DNA from: Streptomyces sp. NBC_01217
Lineage (GTDB): Bacteria; Actinomycetota; Actinomycetes; Streptomycetales; Streptomycetaceae
Length of the DNA: 64,000 nucleotides
Reading direction: 5' to 3'
Assembly: GCF_035994185.1 (NCBI RefSeq)
Contig: NZ_CP108538.1
Coordinates: 4,131,501-4,195,500, forward strand
Within the stretch, counting starts at the first letter, position 1. Each line of letters starts with the position of its first letter. Below are positions 18,018-27,653 of this stretch, one piece after another. The notes beneath the pieces are model-generated. The model did not search any database. It was not told the origin of the DNA and was given only the letters and a program-made list of their open reading frames with translations. Both the position numbers and the translations under genes were made by a program.

Positions 18018-18913
18018 TCGCCGACGCCCCGGTCGGTCGGGCGGGCTCGTTTCCGGCCGGGGCGCTGTTGCGTGCTCAAGCATCCGTGGCCCCGGAACCG
18101 GGAGACGTGCGGATCGGTGCCGCGCGGATCGGTGCCGTGCACGGCGGGCGATCGCCGTCACCAGGCGCGGACGCGCAGCTGACGACCGGCCTGATGTGAG
18201 TGTAGTCAGTACGGGCGTGAGCCCTGTCGGCCTCCGAGGCCCGGGGTTCGTCGAGGAACTTCGCCCAGCCCTTCTCAGGTGCCTGGCCGAGTGGTTGCCG
18301 ACGGTCTGCGGGGCGCGGTTTCCGTCGTGCGCGCGGTCGAAGGCCTGGATCAGGCCTTCGCGCATCTGGTTGCCCCCTCTTCACAAAGGACTTGGCCTGA
18401 TCGACGGACCAGGTGCCGATGCCATCGTCGGGGCCTCGGAAATCGTCGGGGCCTCAGAAGTGGCCGTTGAAGCGGGTTCCGATGTCGCAGCTGCCGGGGC
18501 TGGCGGCCCGTGAACGTGGTGGAGCCGTCGCCGATGAGCCGGAACATGCTCTTGGGCGCGACTCGGGGGACGTTCATCTTCGCTCCGGCCTCCCGCTTCG
18601 CGGCGGTTCTCTTCGCGGCGCCCACCATCCGCCGGCTCTCCTCCTCCCGGGAAAACTGCGTCGTAGTGCCGACTCGGCGCGGTCAAGATCGCATGTGGTC
18701 CTACTACAACCAACACGACATACCGTCCGAAAAGATGTTTATTCACTTTAATGGGTTGTCGAATGGCCCATTTGGCCTCAACTATGGACACAGATCTTTA
18801 CTCTCCATTACGATCTGTTTACTGAGAGTTGAGAAATCCCGCCGCTGCATGCCGTGACCCACGGCCGCGTCCCCCACGTTCCGCGACCGCGCTGCCCCGG
18901 AGGAGACGGGAAC
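18018..18913. other. Gene-free ~900 bp with an A/T-rich end
   Basis: No open frame here has a ribosome-binding site, a known domain or convincing codon bias. Overlapping minus-strand frames at 18076-18791 are Arg/Pro/Ala-rich and mutually inconsistent, as expected for shadows or a decayed gene. The last ~150 bp (18690-18845) drop markedly in GC and are the likely promoter/leader of the SulP-carbonic anhydrase gene. A remnant of a lost gene is plausible. Confidence 0.5.
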
Positions 18914-21658
18914 ATGTCTGCTTGCGTCCCCACTCGTCATGACCGCACATCCCGCAGTTCGCGCCCACCACGCGCCTCGGGAATCAAGCGCCCGCACAGC
19001 CCGCCACCGCCGCCCAGCGGCGGCCGGTTCCGCATCAACGGCGCTGACCTGTCCGCTTCCATCACGGTCTTCCTGCTCGCCGTCCCCATGTCGCTCGGCC
19101 TCGCCGTCGCCATGGACGCCCCGCTGGAGGCCGGCCTCATCTCCGCCGCGATCGGCGGCATCGTCGCCGGACTGCTCGGCGGCACACCCCTCCAGGTCAG
19201 CGGCCCGTCCGCCGGACTGACCGTGGTCACGGCCGAGCTGATCCAGATCTACGGCTGGCGCACCACCTGCGCGATCACCATCGGCGCCGGACTTCTGCAG
19301 ATCCTGCTGGGCTCGCTGCGGGCGGCGCGCAGCGCCCTCGCCGTCAGCCCCGCCATCGTGCACGGCACCCTCGCCGGAATCGGCGTGGCCATCGCACTCG
19401 CCCAGCTGCACATCGTGCTCGGCGGCTCGCCCCAGAGTTCGGCCGTCGCCAACGCTCTCGCCCTGCCCGACCAACTGGAACGGGTAAGTCCGGCCGCCCC
19501 GCTGATCGGCGCGCTGACCATCGCCGTCCTGGTCCTGTGGCCGCGGATGCCGGGACGGATCGGCCGGGTGGTACGGCGGATTCCGGCCGCCCTCGCCGCG
19601 GTGGTGACGGCGACGGCGGTAGCCGCGATCACGGCGCCCGGAATCGCACGGGTCGATCTGCCGTCCTGGCGCTCGCACGCCCTGCCGGAAATGCCGCACG
19701 GCCCCGTACTCGCCCTGGCCACCGCTGTGTTCACGGTAATGCTGGTGGCCAGTCTGGAGTCACTGCTCGCCGCGGTCGCGGTGGACAAGCTGTCGGCCTC
19801 GGCCTCGGCCTCCGGTTCGACCCCGGCCCCGGCTCCGACCGCGGCTACGGCCGCCCCGACCGCGCCCGCCCCCGCCGTTCCGCCACCCGCCAGACGCTCC
19901 GATCTCGATCGCGAGCTGCGCGCCCAGGGCATCGCCAACACCCTGTCCGGGCTCGTGGGCGGACTGGCGGTGTCCGGTGGCGCGGTGCGCAGTTCGGCAA
20001 ATGTGCGGGCCGGGGCGACAGGCCGTGCCTCCACCGTGCTGCACGGCGTCTGGGTGGTGCTCGCCGCCTGCCTGCTGGTCGGCGCCCTGGAGCAAATCCC
20101 CCTGGCGGCGCTCGCCGCGCTGGTCATGATGGTCGGCATCCAGATGGTGAGCTTCGCTCACATCCGTAACGTCCATAAGCACCGGGAATTCCTGGTGTAC
20201 GGGGCGACGATCACCGGAGTGGTCCTCTTCGGCGTGCTCAAGGGGGTGGCGATCGGCATCGCGGTGGCCGTGGCCGTCGCCCTGCACCGGCTGGCCCGAA
20301 CCAGAATCACCGTGACTGATCAGGACGGCCAGCATCTGGTGGTCGTACGGGGCCAGTTGACGTTCCTCGCGGTGCCACGGCTCAGCCGGACGCTCGGCCA
20401 GCTGCCCCAGGACGGGGACGCCGTCGTCGAGCTGGACGGCTTCTTCATGGACCATGCCGCGTACGAGATGATCCAGGACTGGAGCATCGCCCAGGCCGCC
20501 CATGGCGGCCGGGTCGTCTTCACCGGCAGATCCGGTGGCCGGATCGCCGAGCCCGCCTCGGCGGCGCACTCCTGCTGCCGCCCCTGGACGCCGTGGCGCA
20601 ACCATCACTGCCACGACCGGCCCGAGCATTCGCCCGAAACCCGCCACGGCGGCCTCGGTGCGCCCCCCGCCCCCACCTCCGACCACGGCTCCAACTCAGG
20701 CCCAGGCCACGTCCCCGGCCCCGACCCGGGCGAGGACCGCTCTCCCGACCACCTCACGCCCCACGACTCCACCGACGTTCCTGGCACCAACAACACTCCC
20801 GGAGCCGACAACGACCCCGGGCCGGGCGCTCCACCCACCGCAGCCCCGCGCCGCAGCGGTGGCAACCACCTGTTCAGCGGCCTGAGTTCGTTTCAGCGGA
20901 ACACCGCTCCGCTGGTGCGCGACGAGCTGGCCCGGTTGGCCCGCGAGGGCCAGCGCCCCTCTCAGCTCTTCATCACCTGCGCCGACTCCCGCCTGGTCAC
21001 CAGCATGATCACGGCGAGCGGCCCGGGCGACCTGTTCACCGTGCGGAACATCGGCAATCTCGTGCCCCCGCCGGACGCCGAGTCGGGTGACGACTCCGTG
21101 GGTGCCGCGATCGAGTACGCGGTGGATGTGCTGAAGGTGGAGTCCATCACCATCTGCGGTCACTCCGGCTGCGGCGCGATGCAGGCTCTGCTCGGCGCCG
21201 AGCCGGACCCGGACACTCCGCTGACGTCCCTGTGGCGCTGGCTGAGACATGGGCTGCCGAGCCTGGAGCGGATGGCATCCCGGCATCACACCTGGGCCCG
21301 GATCTCCGGCCGGCTGCCGGCCGATGCTCTGGAGCAGCTCTGCCTCACCAATGTGGTCCAGCAGTTGGATCATCTGCGGGCCCATGAATCAGTGGCGCGG
21401 CGGCTCACCGAGGGCACGCTCCAGCTGCACGGGATGTACTTCCATGTGGGCGAGGCGCAGGCCTATCTGCTGGCCGAGGGCGCGAGCGCCGGGCTCGCGC
21501 TCGACGAGGTCTTCGACCGCGTGGACCCCGGCGACCCCCACGCCGATTCCCACACCCCGGCCGATTCCCACGCCCCCGACAACACCGGCACCCCCGGGGC
21601 CACCGCGGCCCCGGGCGATCCATCCGGGTCCGGCGAGTTGGAACGTACCGGCGTCTGA
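18914..21658 (+). CDS. SulP anion transporter fused to beta-carbonic anhydrase
   Basis: 914-aa fusion. Residues ~35-450 are a SulP (SLC26-type) permease with ~10-12 hydrophobic helices. Residues ~460-545 are a STAS domain. A His/Cys-rich patch follows (~550-575), then a Pro/Asp/Asn-rich linker. Residues ~645-860 are a beta-carbonic anhydrase with zinc ligands in CADSR (C689, D691) and HSGCG (H750, C753). It is likely a bicarbonate (or sulfate) importer or exporter coupled to CO2/HCO3- conversion on the cytoplasmic side. ATG 18914 is backed by GGAGGAGACGGG. The linker and C-terminal tail are low-complexity (HADSHTPADSHAPD). An A/P-rich insert (~295-330) interrupts the permease. Upstream of acs. 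Confidence 0.9.
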   Translation: MSACVPTRHDRTSRSSRPPRASGIKRPHSPPPPPSGGRFRINGADLSASITVFLLAVPMSLGLAVAMDAPLEAGLISAAIGGIVAGLLGGTPLQVSGPSAGLTVVTAELIQIYGWRTTCAITIGAGLLQILLGSLRAARSALAVSPAIVHGTLAGIGVAIALAQLHIVLGGSPQSSAVANALALPDQLERVSPAAPLIGALTIAVLVLWPRMPGRIGRVVRRIPAALAAVVTATAVAAITAPGIARVDLPSWRSHALPEMPHGPVLALATAVFTVMLVASLESLLAAVAVDKLSASASASGSTPAPAPTAATAAPTAPAPAVPPPARRSDLDRELRAQGIANTLSGLVGGLAVSGGAVRSSANVRAGATGRASTVLHGVWVVLAACLLVGALEQIPLAALAALVMMVGIQMVSFAHIRNVHKHREFLVYGATITGVVLFGVLKGVAIGIAVAVAVALHRLARTRITVTDQDGQHLVVVRGQLTFLAVPRLSRTLGQLPQDGDAVVELDGFFMDHAAYEMIQDWSIAQAAHGGRVVFTGRSGGRIAEPASAAHSCCRPWTPWRNHHCHDRPEHSPETRHGGLGAPPAPTSDHGSNSGPGHVPGPDPGEDRSPDHLTPHDSTDVPGTNNTPGADNDPGPGAPPTAAPRRSGGNHLFSGLSSFQRNTAPLVRDELARLAREGQRPSQLFITCADSRLVTSMITASGPGDLFTVRNIGNLVPPPDAESGDDSVGAAIEYAVDVLKVESITICGHSGCGAMQALLGAEPDPDTPLTSLWRWLRHGLPSLERMASRHHTWARISGRLPADALEQLCLTNVVQQLDHLRAHESVARRLTEGTLQLHGMYFHVGEAQAYLLAEGASAGLALDEVFDRVDPGDPHADSHTPADSHAPDNTGTPGATAAPGDPSGSGELERTGV

Positions 21659-21690
21659 ACCGGATTCGCCCTCGGCCCGTGAGACCTTGT

Positions 21691-21791
21691 GGTCCCGCCT
21701 CCGTACCGCTCCGTACCGGTCCGTGTCGCTCTGCACCACGTCGGACCGCACGTGGAGGCGGGACCTGTGTCTCCATACACGAGACACAGGT
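21691..21791 (+). terminator. Two overlapping hairpins between SulP-CA and acs
   Basis: Hairpin 1: arms 21691-21702 and 21754-21765, 12 bp with a 51-nt loop. Hairpin 2: arms 21763-21773 and 21781-21791, 11 bp with a seven-base loop. They share bases 21763-21765, so they cannot both form fully. The second looks like the terminator of the transporter gene; the pair could also act as an attenuator ahead of acs. No U-tract is present. Confidence 0.5.
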
Positions 21792-21885
21792 CTAAACCAA
21801 TTCCGGGCAGACACTTGTCACCCGGCCTTTGGCCTGATGAGCTATGCCCCGGGACACAACGGACACCCTGGGAATGGGAGATGTC

Positions 21886-23844
21886 GTGAGCAACGAAAGC
21901 CTGGCCAATCTGCTTCGTGAGGAGCGGCGGTTCGCACCGCCTGCCGATCTGGCCGCCAACGCCAACGTCAAGGCGGAGGCGTACGAGCAGGCCGAGGCGG
22001 ACCGGCTGGGCTTCTGGGCCGAGCAGGCCCGTCGCCTGACCTGGGCCACGGAGCCGACCGAGACGCTCGACTGGAGCAACCCGCCCTTCGCGAAGTGGTT
22101 CGCGGACGGCAAGCTCAACGTCGCGTACAACTGCGTGGACCGCCACGTCGAGGCCGGTCATGGCGACCGGGTCGCCATCCACTTCGAGGGCGAGCCCGGC
22201 GACAGCCGCGCCATCACCTACGCCGACCTGAAGGACGAGGTCTCGCGCGCCGCGAACGCCCTCACCGAGCTCGGTGTCGGCAAGGGCGACCGGGTCGCCG
22301 TCTATCTGCCGATGATCCCCGAGGCCGCCATCGCGATGCTGGCCTGCGCCCGCATCGGCGCCGCGCACTCGGTGGTCTTCGGCGGCTTCTCCGCCGACGC
22401 CATCGCCGCCCGCATCCAGGATGCGGACGCCAAGGTCGTCATCACCGCCGACGGCGGATACCGCCGCGGCAAGCCGTCCGCGCTCAAGCCCGCCGTGGAC
22501 GACGCCGTCTCCCGTATCGACAGTGTCGAGCACGTCCTCGTGGTGCGGCGCACCGGCCAGGACACCGCATGGACCGAGGGTCGCGACGTCTGGTGGCACG
22601 AGATCACCGGCCGGCAGTCCGCCGAGCACACCCCCGAGGCATTCGAGGCGGAGCACCCGCTCTTCATCCTCTACACCTCCGGCACCACGGGTAAGCCGAA
22701 GGGCATCCTGCACACCTCCGGTGGCTACCTCACGCAGGCCGCGTACACCCACAACGCGGTCTTCGACCTCAAGCCGGAGAGCGATGTCTTCTGGTGCACC
22801 GCCGACATCGGCTGGGTGACCGGCCACTCGTACATCGTCTACGGCCCGCTGGCCAACGGCGCGACGCAGGTCATGTACGAGGGCACGCCCGACTCGCCCC
22901 ACCAGGGCCGCTTCTGGGAGATCGTGCAGAAGTACGGAGTCACGATCCTCTACACCGCGCCGACCGCGATCCGTACGTTCATGAAGTGGGGTGACGACAT
23001 CCCCGCAAAGTTCGACCTGAGCAGTCTTAGGGTCCTAGGTTCGGTCGGTGAGCCGATCAACCCCGAGGCGTGGATGTGGTACCGCAAGCACATCGGCGCC
23101 GACAAGTGCCCGATCGTGGACACCTGGTGGCAGACCGAGACCGGCGCGATGATGATCGCACCGCTGCCGGGCGTCACGGAGACCAAGCCAGGAAGCGCCC
23201 AGCGCGCCCTGCCCGGCATCTGCGCCACGGTCGTCGACGACGAGGCCAACGAGGTTCCGAACGGCGGGGGCGGCTACCTCGTCCTCACCGAGCCGTGGCC
23301 GTCGATGCTCCGCACCATCTGGGGCGACGACCAGCGCTACATCGACACCTACTGGTCGCGCTTCCCGGGCAAGTACTTCGCGGGCGACGGCGCCAAGAAG
23401 GACGAGGACGGCGACATCTGGCTGCTCGGCCGGGTCGACGACGTGATGCTCGTGTCCGGGCACAACATCTCGACCACCGAGGTCGAGTCGGCACTCGTGT
23501 CGCACCCGTCGGTCGCCGAGGCCGCCGTGGTCGGTGCCGCCGACGAGACGACCGGCCAGTCCATCGTCGCGTTCGTGATACTGCGCGGTACGGCCGTCGC
23601 CTCCGACGAGCTCGTCGCGGAGCTGCGCAACCACGTCGGCGCCACGCTCGGTCCGATCGCCAAGCCGAAGCGGATCCTGCCGGTCGCCGAGCTGCCGAAG
23701 ACCCGCTCCGGCAAGATCATGCGGCGCCTGCTGCGTGACGTCGCCGAGAACCGCGAGCTGGGCGACGTCACGACGCTCACCGACTCCTCGGTGATGGACC
23801 TCATCCAGACCCAGCTGCCGTCCTCCTCCGGCTCCGAGGACTGA
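21886..23844 (+). CDS. acs: Acetyl-CoA synthetase (AMP-forming)
   Basis: 652-aa ANL-superfamily enzyme that activates acetate to acetyl-CoA via acetyl-AMP. The AMP-binding P-loop [11 protein letters not shown], the aromatic/acid motif DTWWQTETG and the C-terminal PKTRSGK motif are intact; the last carries Lys 610, the residue acetylated in the family to switch it off. The GTG at 21886 ([10 protein letters not shown]) is chosen because GGGAG precedes it by five bases and homologues start there; the ORF's upstream ATG at 21844 is rejected. Matches S. coelicolor acsA in size and position. No adjacent acetyltransferase gene is seen. Confidence 0.96.
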   Translation: MSNESLANLLREERRFAPPADLAANANVKAEAYEQAEADRLGFWAEQARRLTWATEPTETLDWSNPPFAKWFADGKLNVAYNCVDRHVEAGHGDRVAIHFEGEPGDSRAITYADLKDEVSRAANALTELGVGKGDRVAVYLPMIPEAAIAMLACARIGAAHSVVFGGFSADAIAARIQDADAKVVITADGGYRRGKPSALKPAVDDAVSRIDSVEHVLVVRRTGQDTAWTEGRDVWWHEITGRQSAEHTPEAFEAEHPLFILYTSGTTGKPKGILHTSGGYLTQAAYTHNAVFDLKPESDVFWCTADIGWVTGHSYIVYGPLANGATQVMYEGTPDSPHQGRFWEIVQKYGVTILYTAPTAIRTFMKWGDDIPAKFDLSSLRVLGSVGEPINPEAWMWYRKHIGADKCPIVDTWWQTETGAMMIAPLPGVTETKPGSAQRALPGICATVVDDEANEVPNGGGGYLVLTEPWPSMLRTIWGDDQRYIDTYWSRFPGKYFAGDGAKKDEDGDIWLLGRVDDVMLVSGHNISTTEVESALVSHPSVAEAAVVGAADETTGQSIVAFVILRGTAVASDELVAELRNHVGATLGPIAKPKRILPVAELPKTRSGKIMRRLLRDVAENRELGDVTTLTDSSVMDLIQTQLPSSSGSED

Positions 23845-23861
23845 GCCGCAGCGAGTACGTC

Positions 23862-23900
23862 CCCGAGGGGCATCCGGCGACGCGCCGGATACCCCTCGGG
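23862..23900 (+). terminator. acs terminator
   Basis: Seventeen-pair hairpin with a single mismatch (arms 23862-23879 and 23883-23900) and a three-base loop, 18 bp after the acs stop, followed by CATTTAGG. Strong rho-independent-type terminator. Confidence 0.8.
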
Positions 23901-23988
23901 CATTTAGGGTGAAGATCACCGGATACCGTCCCGCGCACCCCGGGTACAGTGGCAGCTGCGTCAACAAAGCAATAAGAAATCTCCACAG

Positions 23989-24012
23989 GGTGTGCCGGGA
24001 AGTCTGGTCGGC
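23989..24012 (+). promoter_or_regulatory. Repeated 24-nt antiporter-associated element, copy A
   Basis: Conserved 24-nt core whose 19-nt centre reads GCCGGGAAGTCTGGTCGGC. It lies 51 nt upstream of the nhaA GTG, inside the probable 5' leader. GCCG and CGGC can pair around a loop. Identical to copy B at 46085 and one base different from copy C at 46585. The preceding CCACAGG is also shared with copy B. It is unlike the riboswitches I know; it may be a structured leader RNA or an operator. Confidence 0.6.
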
Positions 24013-24063
24013 AAGTGCATCAGCCATGCCATCGCTGCCGTACCTACCCGGAGGTCCTCACTC

Positions 24064-25470
24064 GTGGCCGCGCCCACCCCCACACCCTCTTCCTCCCGCC
24101 GTACCTTTCTCGGGCGCCTGTCCCTCCCTGAGCGGAACTATCTCGCGGACGCCCTGCGCACCGAGACCGTCGGCGGAGTCATCCTGCTGGTCGCCGCGAT
24201 AGCCGCCCTGGTGTGGGCGAACACCTTCGGATCCAGTTACACGGCCGTCAGCGACTTCCACTTCGGCCCCGGCTCGCTGGGCCTCAACCTCTCCGTGGAG
24301 CACTGGGCGGCGGACGGGCTGCTCGCGGTCTTCTTCTTCGTCGCGGGCGTCGAACTCAAGCGGGAACTGGTCGCGGGCGAACTGCGCGATCCCAAGGCGG
24401 CCGCCCTCCCGGTCGTCGCCGCGCTGTGCGGAATGGTGACTCCGGCCATCGTCTACACGCTCGTGGCAGTGACCGGCGGGGGTTCCACGGACGGCTGGGC
24501 CGTTCCCACCGCCACCGACATCGCCTTCGCGCTCGCCGTCCTCGCGGTCATCGGCACCTCGCTGCCGAACGCACTGCGCGCCTTCCTGCTGACCCTCGCC
24601 GTCGTCGACGACCTCTTCGCGATCCTGATCATCGCGGTCTTCTTCACCGAGAAGATCGATTTCATGGCGCTGTTCGGCGCCTTCATCGGTCTCGCCGTCT
24701 TCTATCTGCTGCTGCGCAGGAACGTGCGCGGCTGGTACGTCTACGTACCGCTCGCCCTGGTCATCTGGGGCCTGATGTACAACAGCGGCATCCACGCCAC
24801 CATCGCCGGTGTCGCCATGGGCCTGATGCTCCGCTGCACCCGGCGGGACGGCGAGACCCACGCCCCCGGCGAGCACATCGAGCACCTGATCCGCCCGCTT
24901 TCGGCCGGTGTCGCCGTGCCGCTGTTCGCCCTCTTCTCGGCCGGTGTCTCCCTCTCCGGCGGCGCGCTGGCACAGGTCTTCACCCGGCCCGAGACGCTCG
25001 GCGTCGTCCTGGGACTCGTCGTCGGCAAGACAATAGGCATCTTCGGCGGTACGTGGCTGGCCGCCCGCTTCACGAAGGCCGAGCTGAACAAGGACCTGGC
25101 CTGGGCGGATGTCTTCGCGGTCGCCTCGCTCGCCGGGATCGGCTTCACCGTCTCGCTGCTCATCGGCGAGCTGGCCTTCGCCGGCGACGAGGACATGATC
25201 AACGAGATCAAGGCCGCGGTGCTGCTCGGTTCCCTGACGGCCGCCGTACTCTCCGGTGTACTGCTCAAGCTCCGGGTACGCAGATACCGGACGCTGTACG
25301 AGGCGGAGGAGCGCGACGAGGACCAGGACGGCGTGCCCGACATCTACGAGCAGGGCGACCCGGCGTACCACCTGCGGATGGCCGCGATCTACGAGAAGAA
25401 GGCGGCCGAGCACCGTCGGCTTGCCCAACTGGCGGGGGCAGCGAGCAGCAAGCCGGACAGTCCGGCATGA
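24064..25470 (+). CDS. nhaA: Na+/H+ antiporter NhaA
   Basis: 468-aa NhaA-type antiporter with ~12 hydrophobic segments. Conserved signatures include GVELKRELVAGEL and PTATDIAFALAVLA, and the paired Asp region LTLAVVDDLFAI, which holds the two transport aspartates. It exports Na+ (or Li+) in exchange for protons. The C-terminal cytoplasmic tail (~residues 415-468) is long and acidic. GTG 24064 (VAAPTPTPSS) is chosen because GGAGG lies nine bases upstream; the ORF extension upstream simply translates the conserved 24-nt element. Possibly controlled by that element. Confidence 0.94.
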   Translation: MAAPTPTPSSSRRTFLGRLSLPERNYLADALRTETVGGVILLVAAIAALVWANTFGSSYTAVSDFHFGPGSLGLNLSVEHWAADGLLAVFFFVAGVELKRELVAGELRDPKAAALPVVAALCGMVTPAIVYTLVAVTGGGSTDGWAVPTATDIAFALAVLAVIGTSLPNALRAFLLTLAVVDDLFAILIIAVFFTEKIDFMALFGAFIGLAVFYLLLRRNVRGWYVYVPLALVIWGLMYNSGIHATIAGVAMGLMLRCTRRDGETHAPGEHIEHLIRPLSAGVAVPLFALFSAGVSLSGGALAQVFTRPETLGVVLGLVVGKTIGIFGGTWLAARFTKAELNKDLAWADVFAVASLAGIGFTVSLLIGELAFAGDEDMINEIKAAVLLGSLTAAVLSGVLLKLRVRRYRTLYEAEERDEDQDGVPDIYEQGDPAYHLRMAAIYEKKAAEHRRLAQLAGAASSKPDSPA

Positions 25471-25517
25471 TCTGACACCAGATGTGTTGAGCAGGAGAGC
25501 TGGAGAGGGAGTCAGGG

Positions 25518-26051
25518 ATGAGCGACCCCGGCAACAACGCGGGCAGTGCCGAGCGCAGTCTCGGGCAGCTGGTCGCCTCGGCGACGGCCGAGATGTCCGC
25601 ACTGGTGCACGACGAGATCGCTCTGGCCAAGGCCGAAGTGCGTCAGGACGTCAAGCGCGGCGTCACCGGGAGCGTGGCGTTCATCGTCGCGGGTGTGCTG
25701 GTTCTGTTCGCGGTCCCGGTGCTGAGCTTCGCGGCGGCTTACGGAATCCACAACCTGGGGCTCGGGCTCGCTTGGTCGTTCCTGATCGTGGGCGCTGCCT
25801 TCATCGTGCTGGGGGCGTTGCTCGCGCTGTTCGCCATCACCAAGTTCAAGAAGGTCAAGCCGCCGGAGAAGTCCATCGCGTCGGCCAAGCAGACGGCGGC
25901 CGTGCTGCAGGGCGTCAAGCCGCACCCGCGGTCCGCCGTGACGGCGGGGGCGAACCTGCCGGCCGCCGTGGGCGGCAAGCCGGCGAACAAGGCCCTGGAG
26001 AAGTCTCCGGTCCAGGACAAGGCGTCCGCTGTGGCACGCTCGTCCACATGA
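25518..26051 (+). CDS. Phage-holin-superfamily membrane protein (DUF1469)
   Basis: 177-aa protein with a helical cytoplasmic N terminus, two hydrophobic helices (~55-80 and ~85-110) and a basic Lys/Ala-rich tail. Despite the family name (putative actinobacterial holin-X) these are chromosomal, non-phage proteins of unknown role, thought to be envelope-associated. The N-terminal QLVASATAEMSALVHDEIALAKAE stretch is the most conserved part. ATG 25518 follows GGGAGTCAGG. Its stop overlaps the next start (ATGA), so the two genes are translationally coupled. Confidence 0.85.
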   Translation: MSDPGNNAGSAERSLGQLVASATAEMSALVHDEIALAKAEVRQDVKRGVTGSVAFIVAGVLVLFAVPVLSFAAAYGIHNLGLGLAWSFLIVGAAFIVLGALLALFAITKFKKVKPPEKSIASAKQTAAVLQGVKPHPRSAVTAGANLPAAVGGKPANKALEKSPVQDKASAVARSST

Positions 26052-27220
26052 CGGTCCCCGATTCCAGCGCATCCGGCCCAGTAGGCCCGGAAGGTCAGGC
26101 AGGCCCGAAAGGTCATGCGGGTCCGGACGGCCGGACGCGTCCCGACGGCCGGACGGGCCCGGACGGCCCCTCAGGCTCGACCGGCCACCCCGGCCAGTCA
26201 CGCCCCTCAGGCTCCACCGGCCGCAAGGGCACCTCGGACTCCCCGCGCTCCTCGGACTCCTCGGGCCTCTCCGATCCGCCGAGTCCGCCCGGCTTCGCCT
26301 CCTCCGGTGGGCCTGTTCGGCTCGACGGGCCGTGGACTCATCGGGACGTGGCGGCCAACGGCGCCCGCTTCCACATCGCCGAGGTCGGCGAAGGGCCGCT
26401 CGTGCTGCTGCTGCACGGCTTCCCGCAGTTCTGGTGGACCTGGCGCCATCAGCTCACGGCTCTCGCCGACGCCGGTTTCCGCGCCGTGGCGATGGACCTG
26501 CGCGGGGTCGGCGGCAGCGACCGTACGCCCCGCGGTTACGACCCCGCCAACCTGGCGCTCGACATCACCGGCGTGATCCGCTCGCTCGGCGAACCGGACG
26601 CCGCCCTGGTCGGCCATGACATGGGCGGCTACCTCGCCTGGACGGCCGCGGTGATGCGGCCGAAGCTGGTGCGCCGCCTCGTGGTCTCCTCGATGCCGCA
26701 TCCGCGCCGCTGGCGTTCCTCGATGCTCTCCGACTTCGCGCAGTCCCGCGCAGGCTCGTACATCTGGGGCTTCCAGCGCCCGTGGGTGCCGGAGCGTCAG
26801 CTCATCGCGGACGACGCGGCGTTGGTGGGCCGGCTGATCCGTGACTGGGCGGGACCCCGGACCCCGGAGTTCCCCGATGACGCGGCGGTCGACGTCTACC
26901 GGCGCGCGATGTGCATCCCGTCGACGGCGCACTGCTCGATCGAGCCGTACCGCTGGATGGTGCGCTCCCTGGCCCGCCCGGACGGAATCCAGTTCAACCG
27001 GCGCATGAAGAGGCCGGTGCGGGTACCCACACTGCATTTGCACGGTTCACTCGATCCGGCGATCCGTACGCGGAGTGCGGCAGGGTCCGGCGAGTACGTC
27101 GAAGCGCCGTACCGTTGGCGACTTTTCGACGGTCTGGGGCACTTCCCCCACGAGGAGGATCCGGACGGGTTCTCGGGCGAACTCATCAACTGGCTCAAGG
27201 ATCCCGAGCCCGACCGGTAG
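26048..27220 (+). CDS. Alpha/beta hydrolase (epoxide hydrolase type) with collagen-like N terminus
   Basis: 390 aa. Residues ~10-61 are an irregular Gly-X-Y run (GPVGPEGQAGPKGHAGPDG and onward), Pro/Gly-rich and collagen-like. The catalytic domain from ~90 has the oxyanion motif HGFP (123-126), the nucleophile elbow VGHDMGG with Asp 191 in place of Ser, and the catalytic His in GLGHFPHEE near the end. An Asp nucleophile points to an epoxide hydrolase or dehalogenase rather than an esterase. ATG 26048 overlaps the preceding holin-like gene. Whether the N terminus forms a triple helix is unknown. Confidence 0.85.
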   Translation: MTVPDSSASGPVGPEGQAGPKGHAGPDGRTRPDGRTGPDGPSGSTGHPGQSRPSGSTGRKGTSDSPRSSDSSGLSDPPSPPGFASSGGPVRLDGPWTHRDVAANGARFHIAEVGEGPLVLLLHGFPQFWWTWRHQLTALADAGFRAVAMDLRGVGGSDRTPRGYDPANLALDITGVIRSLGEPDAALVGHDMGGYLAWTAAVMRPKLVRRLVVSSMPHPRRWRSSMLSDFAQSRAGSYIWGFQRPWVPERQLIADDAALVGRLIRDWAGPRTPEFPDDAAVDVYRRAMCIPSTAHCSIEPYRWMVRSLARPDGIQFNRRMKRPVRVPTLHLHGSLDPAIRTRSAAGSGEYVEAPYRWRLFDGLGHFPHEEDPDGFSGELINWLKDPEPDR

Positions 27221-27653
27221 CCGACGGGCACGGTTGTCCGACGAACAGCCAATTGCCCGGCGCATAAGCCAATTGGCTGACGGATGGGCGGTTACCGACC
27301 ATGAGGCACGGGCAGACGTCGGGGTATGGGCTGGACGCACGACTTCGGTGACGCAGCACGCAACCGTCGCTCGACCGCCACGGCGAGTCCGAGCACTCAT
27401 GAGGGGGGCGGCCCCCAGGGCCGGGTGCACGATATGCATGTTCTGCACGATCCCCGGCTCGGTATCCCGCGCATTCTGCGCCGCAGAGCCCGCTGGGTCT
27501 CGGCGCGGCTGCGCCATCCACGCGGATGACTCCGCCCCGGCCGGCCTGTGAGCGTTCAGTTCACCTGCCGGGCGGGACTTCAACAACTCTCCCGGCTGCC
27601 AGAGATCGGTACGTCGGCACGCCTTGGACCTCTCGGCCTGGAGGCCTCTCGTC
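27221..27653. other. Intergenic region, possible small ORF 27326-27529
   Basis: 433 bp between convergent genes. A 67-codon plus-strand frame at 27326-27529 starts MGWTHDFGDAARN and has no recognisable domain and only a weak Shine-Dalgarno (GGGG four bases upstream). Other frames are shadows. No hairpin stronger than eight pairs was seen. I give the small ORF about a 30% chance of being real. Confidence 0.4.

Noticed and set aside
18076..18791. Minus-strand ORFs in the gap before SulP-CA
   Set aside because: Overlapping, Arg/Pro-rich, no ribosome-binding site; consistent with decayed or shadow frames.
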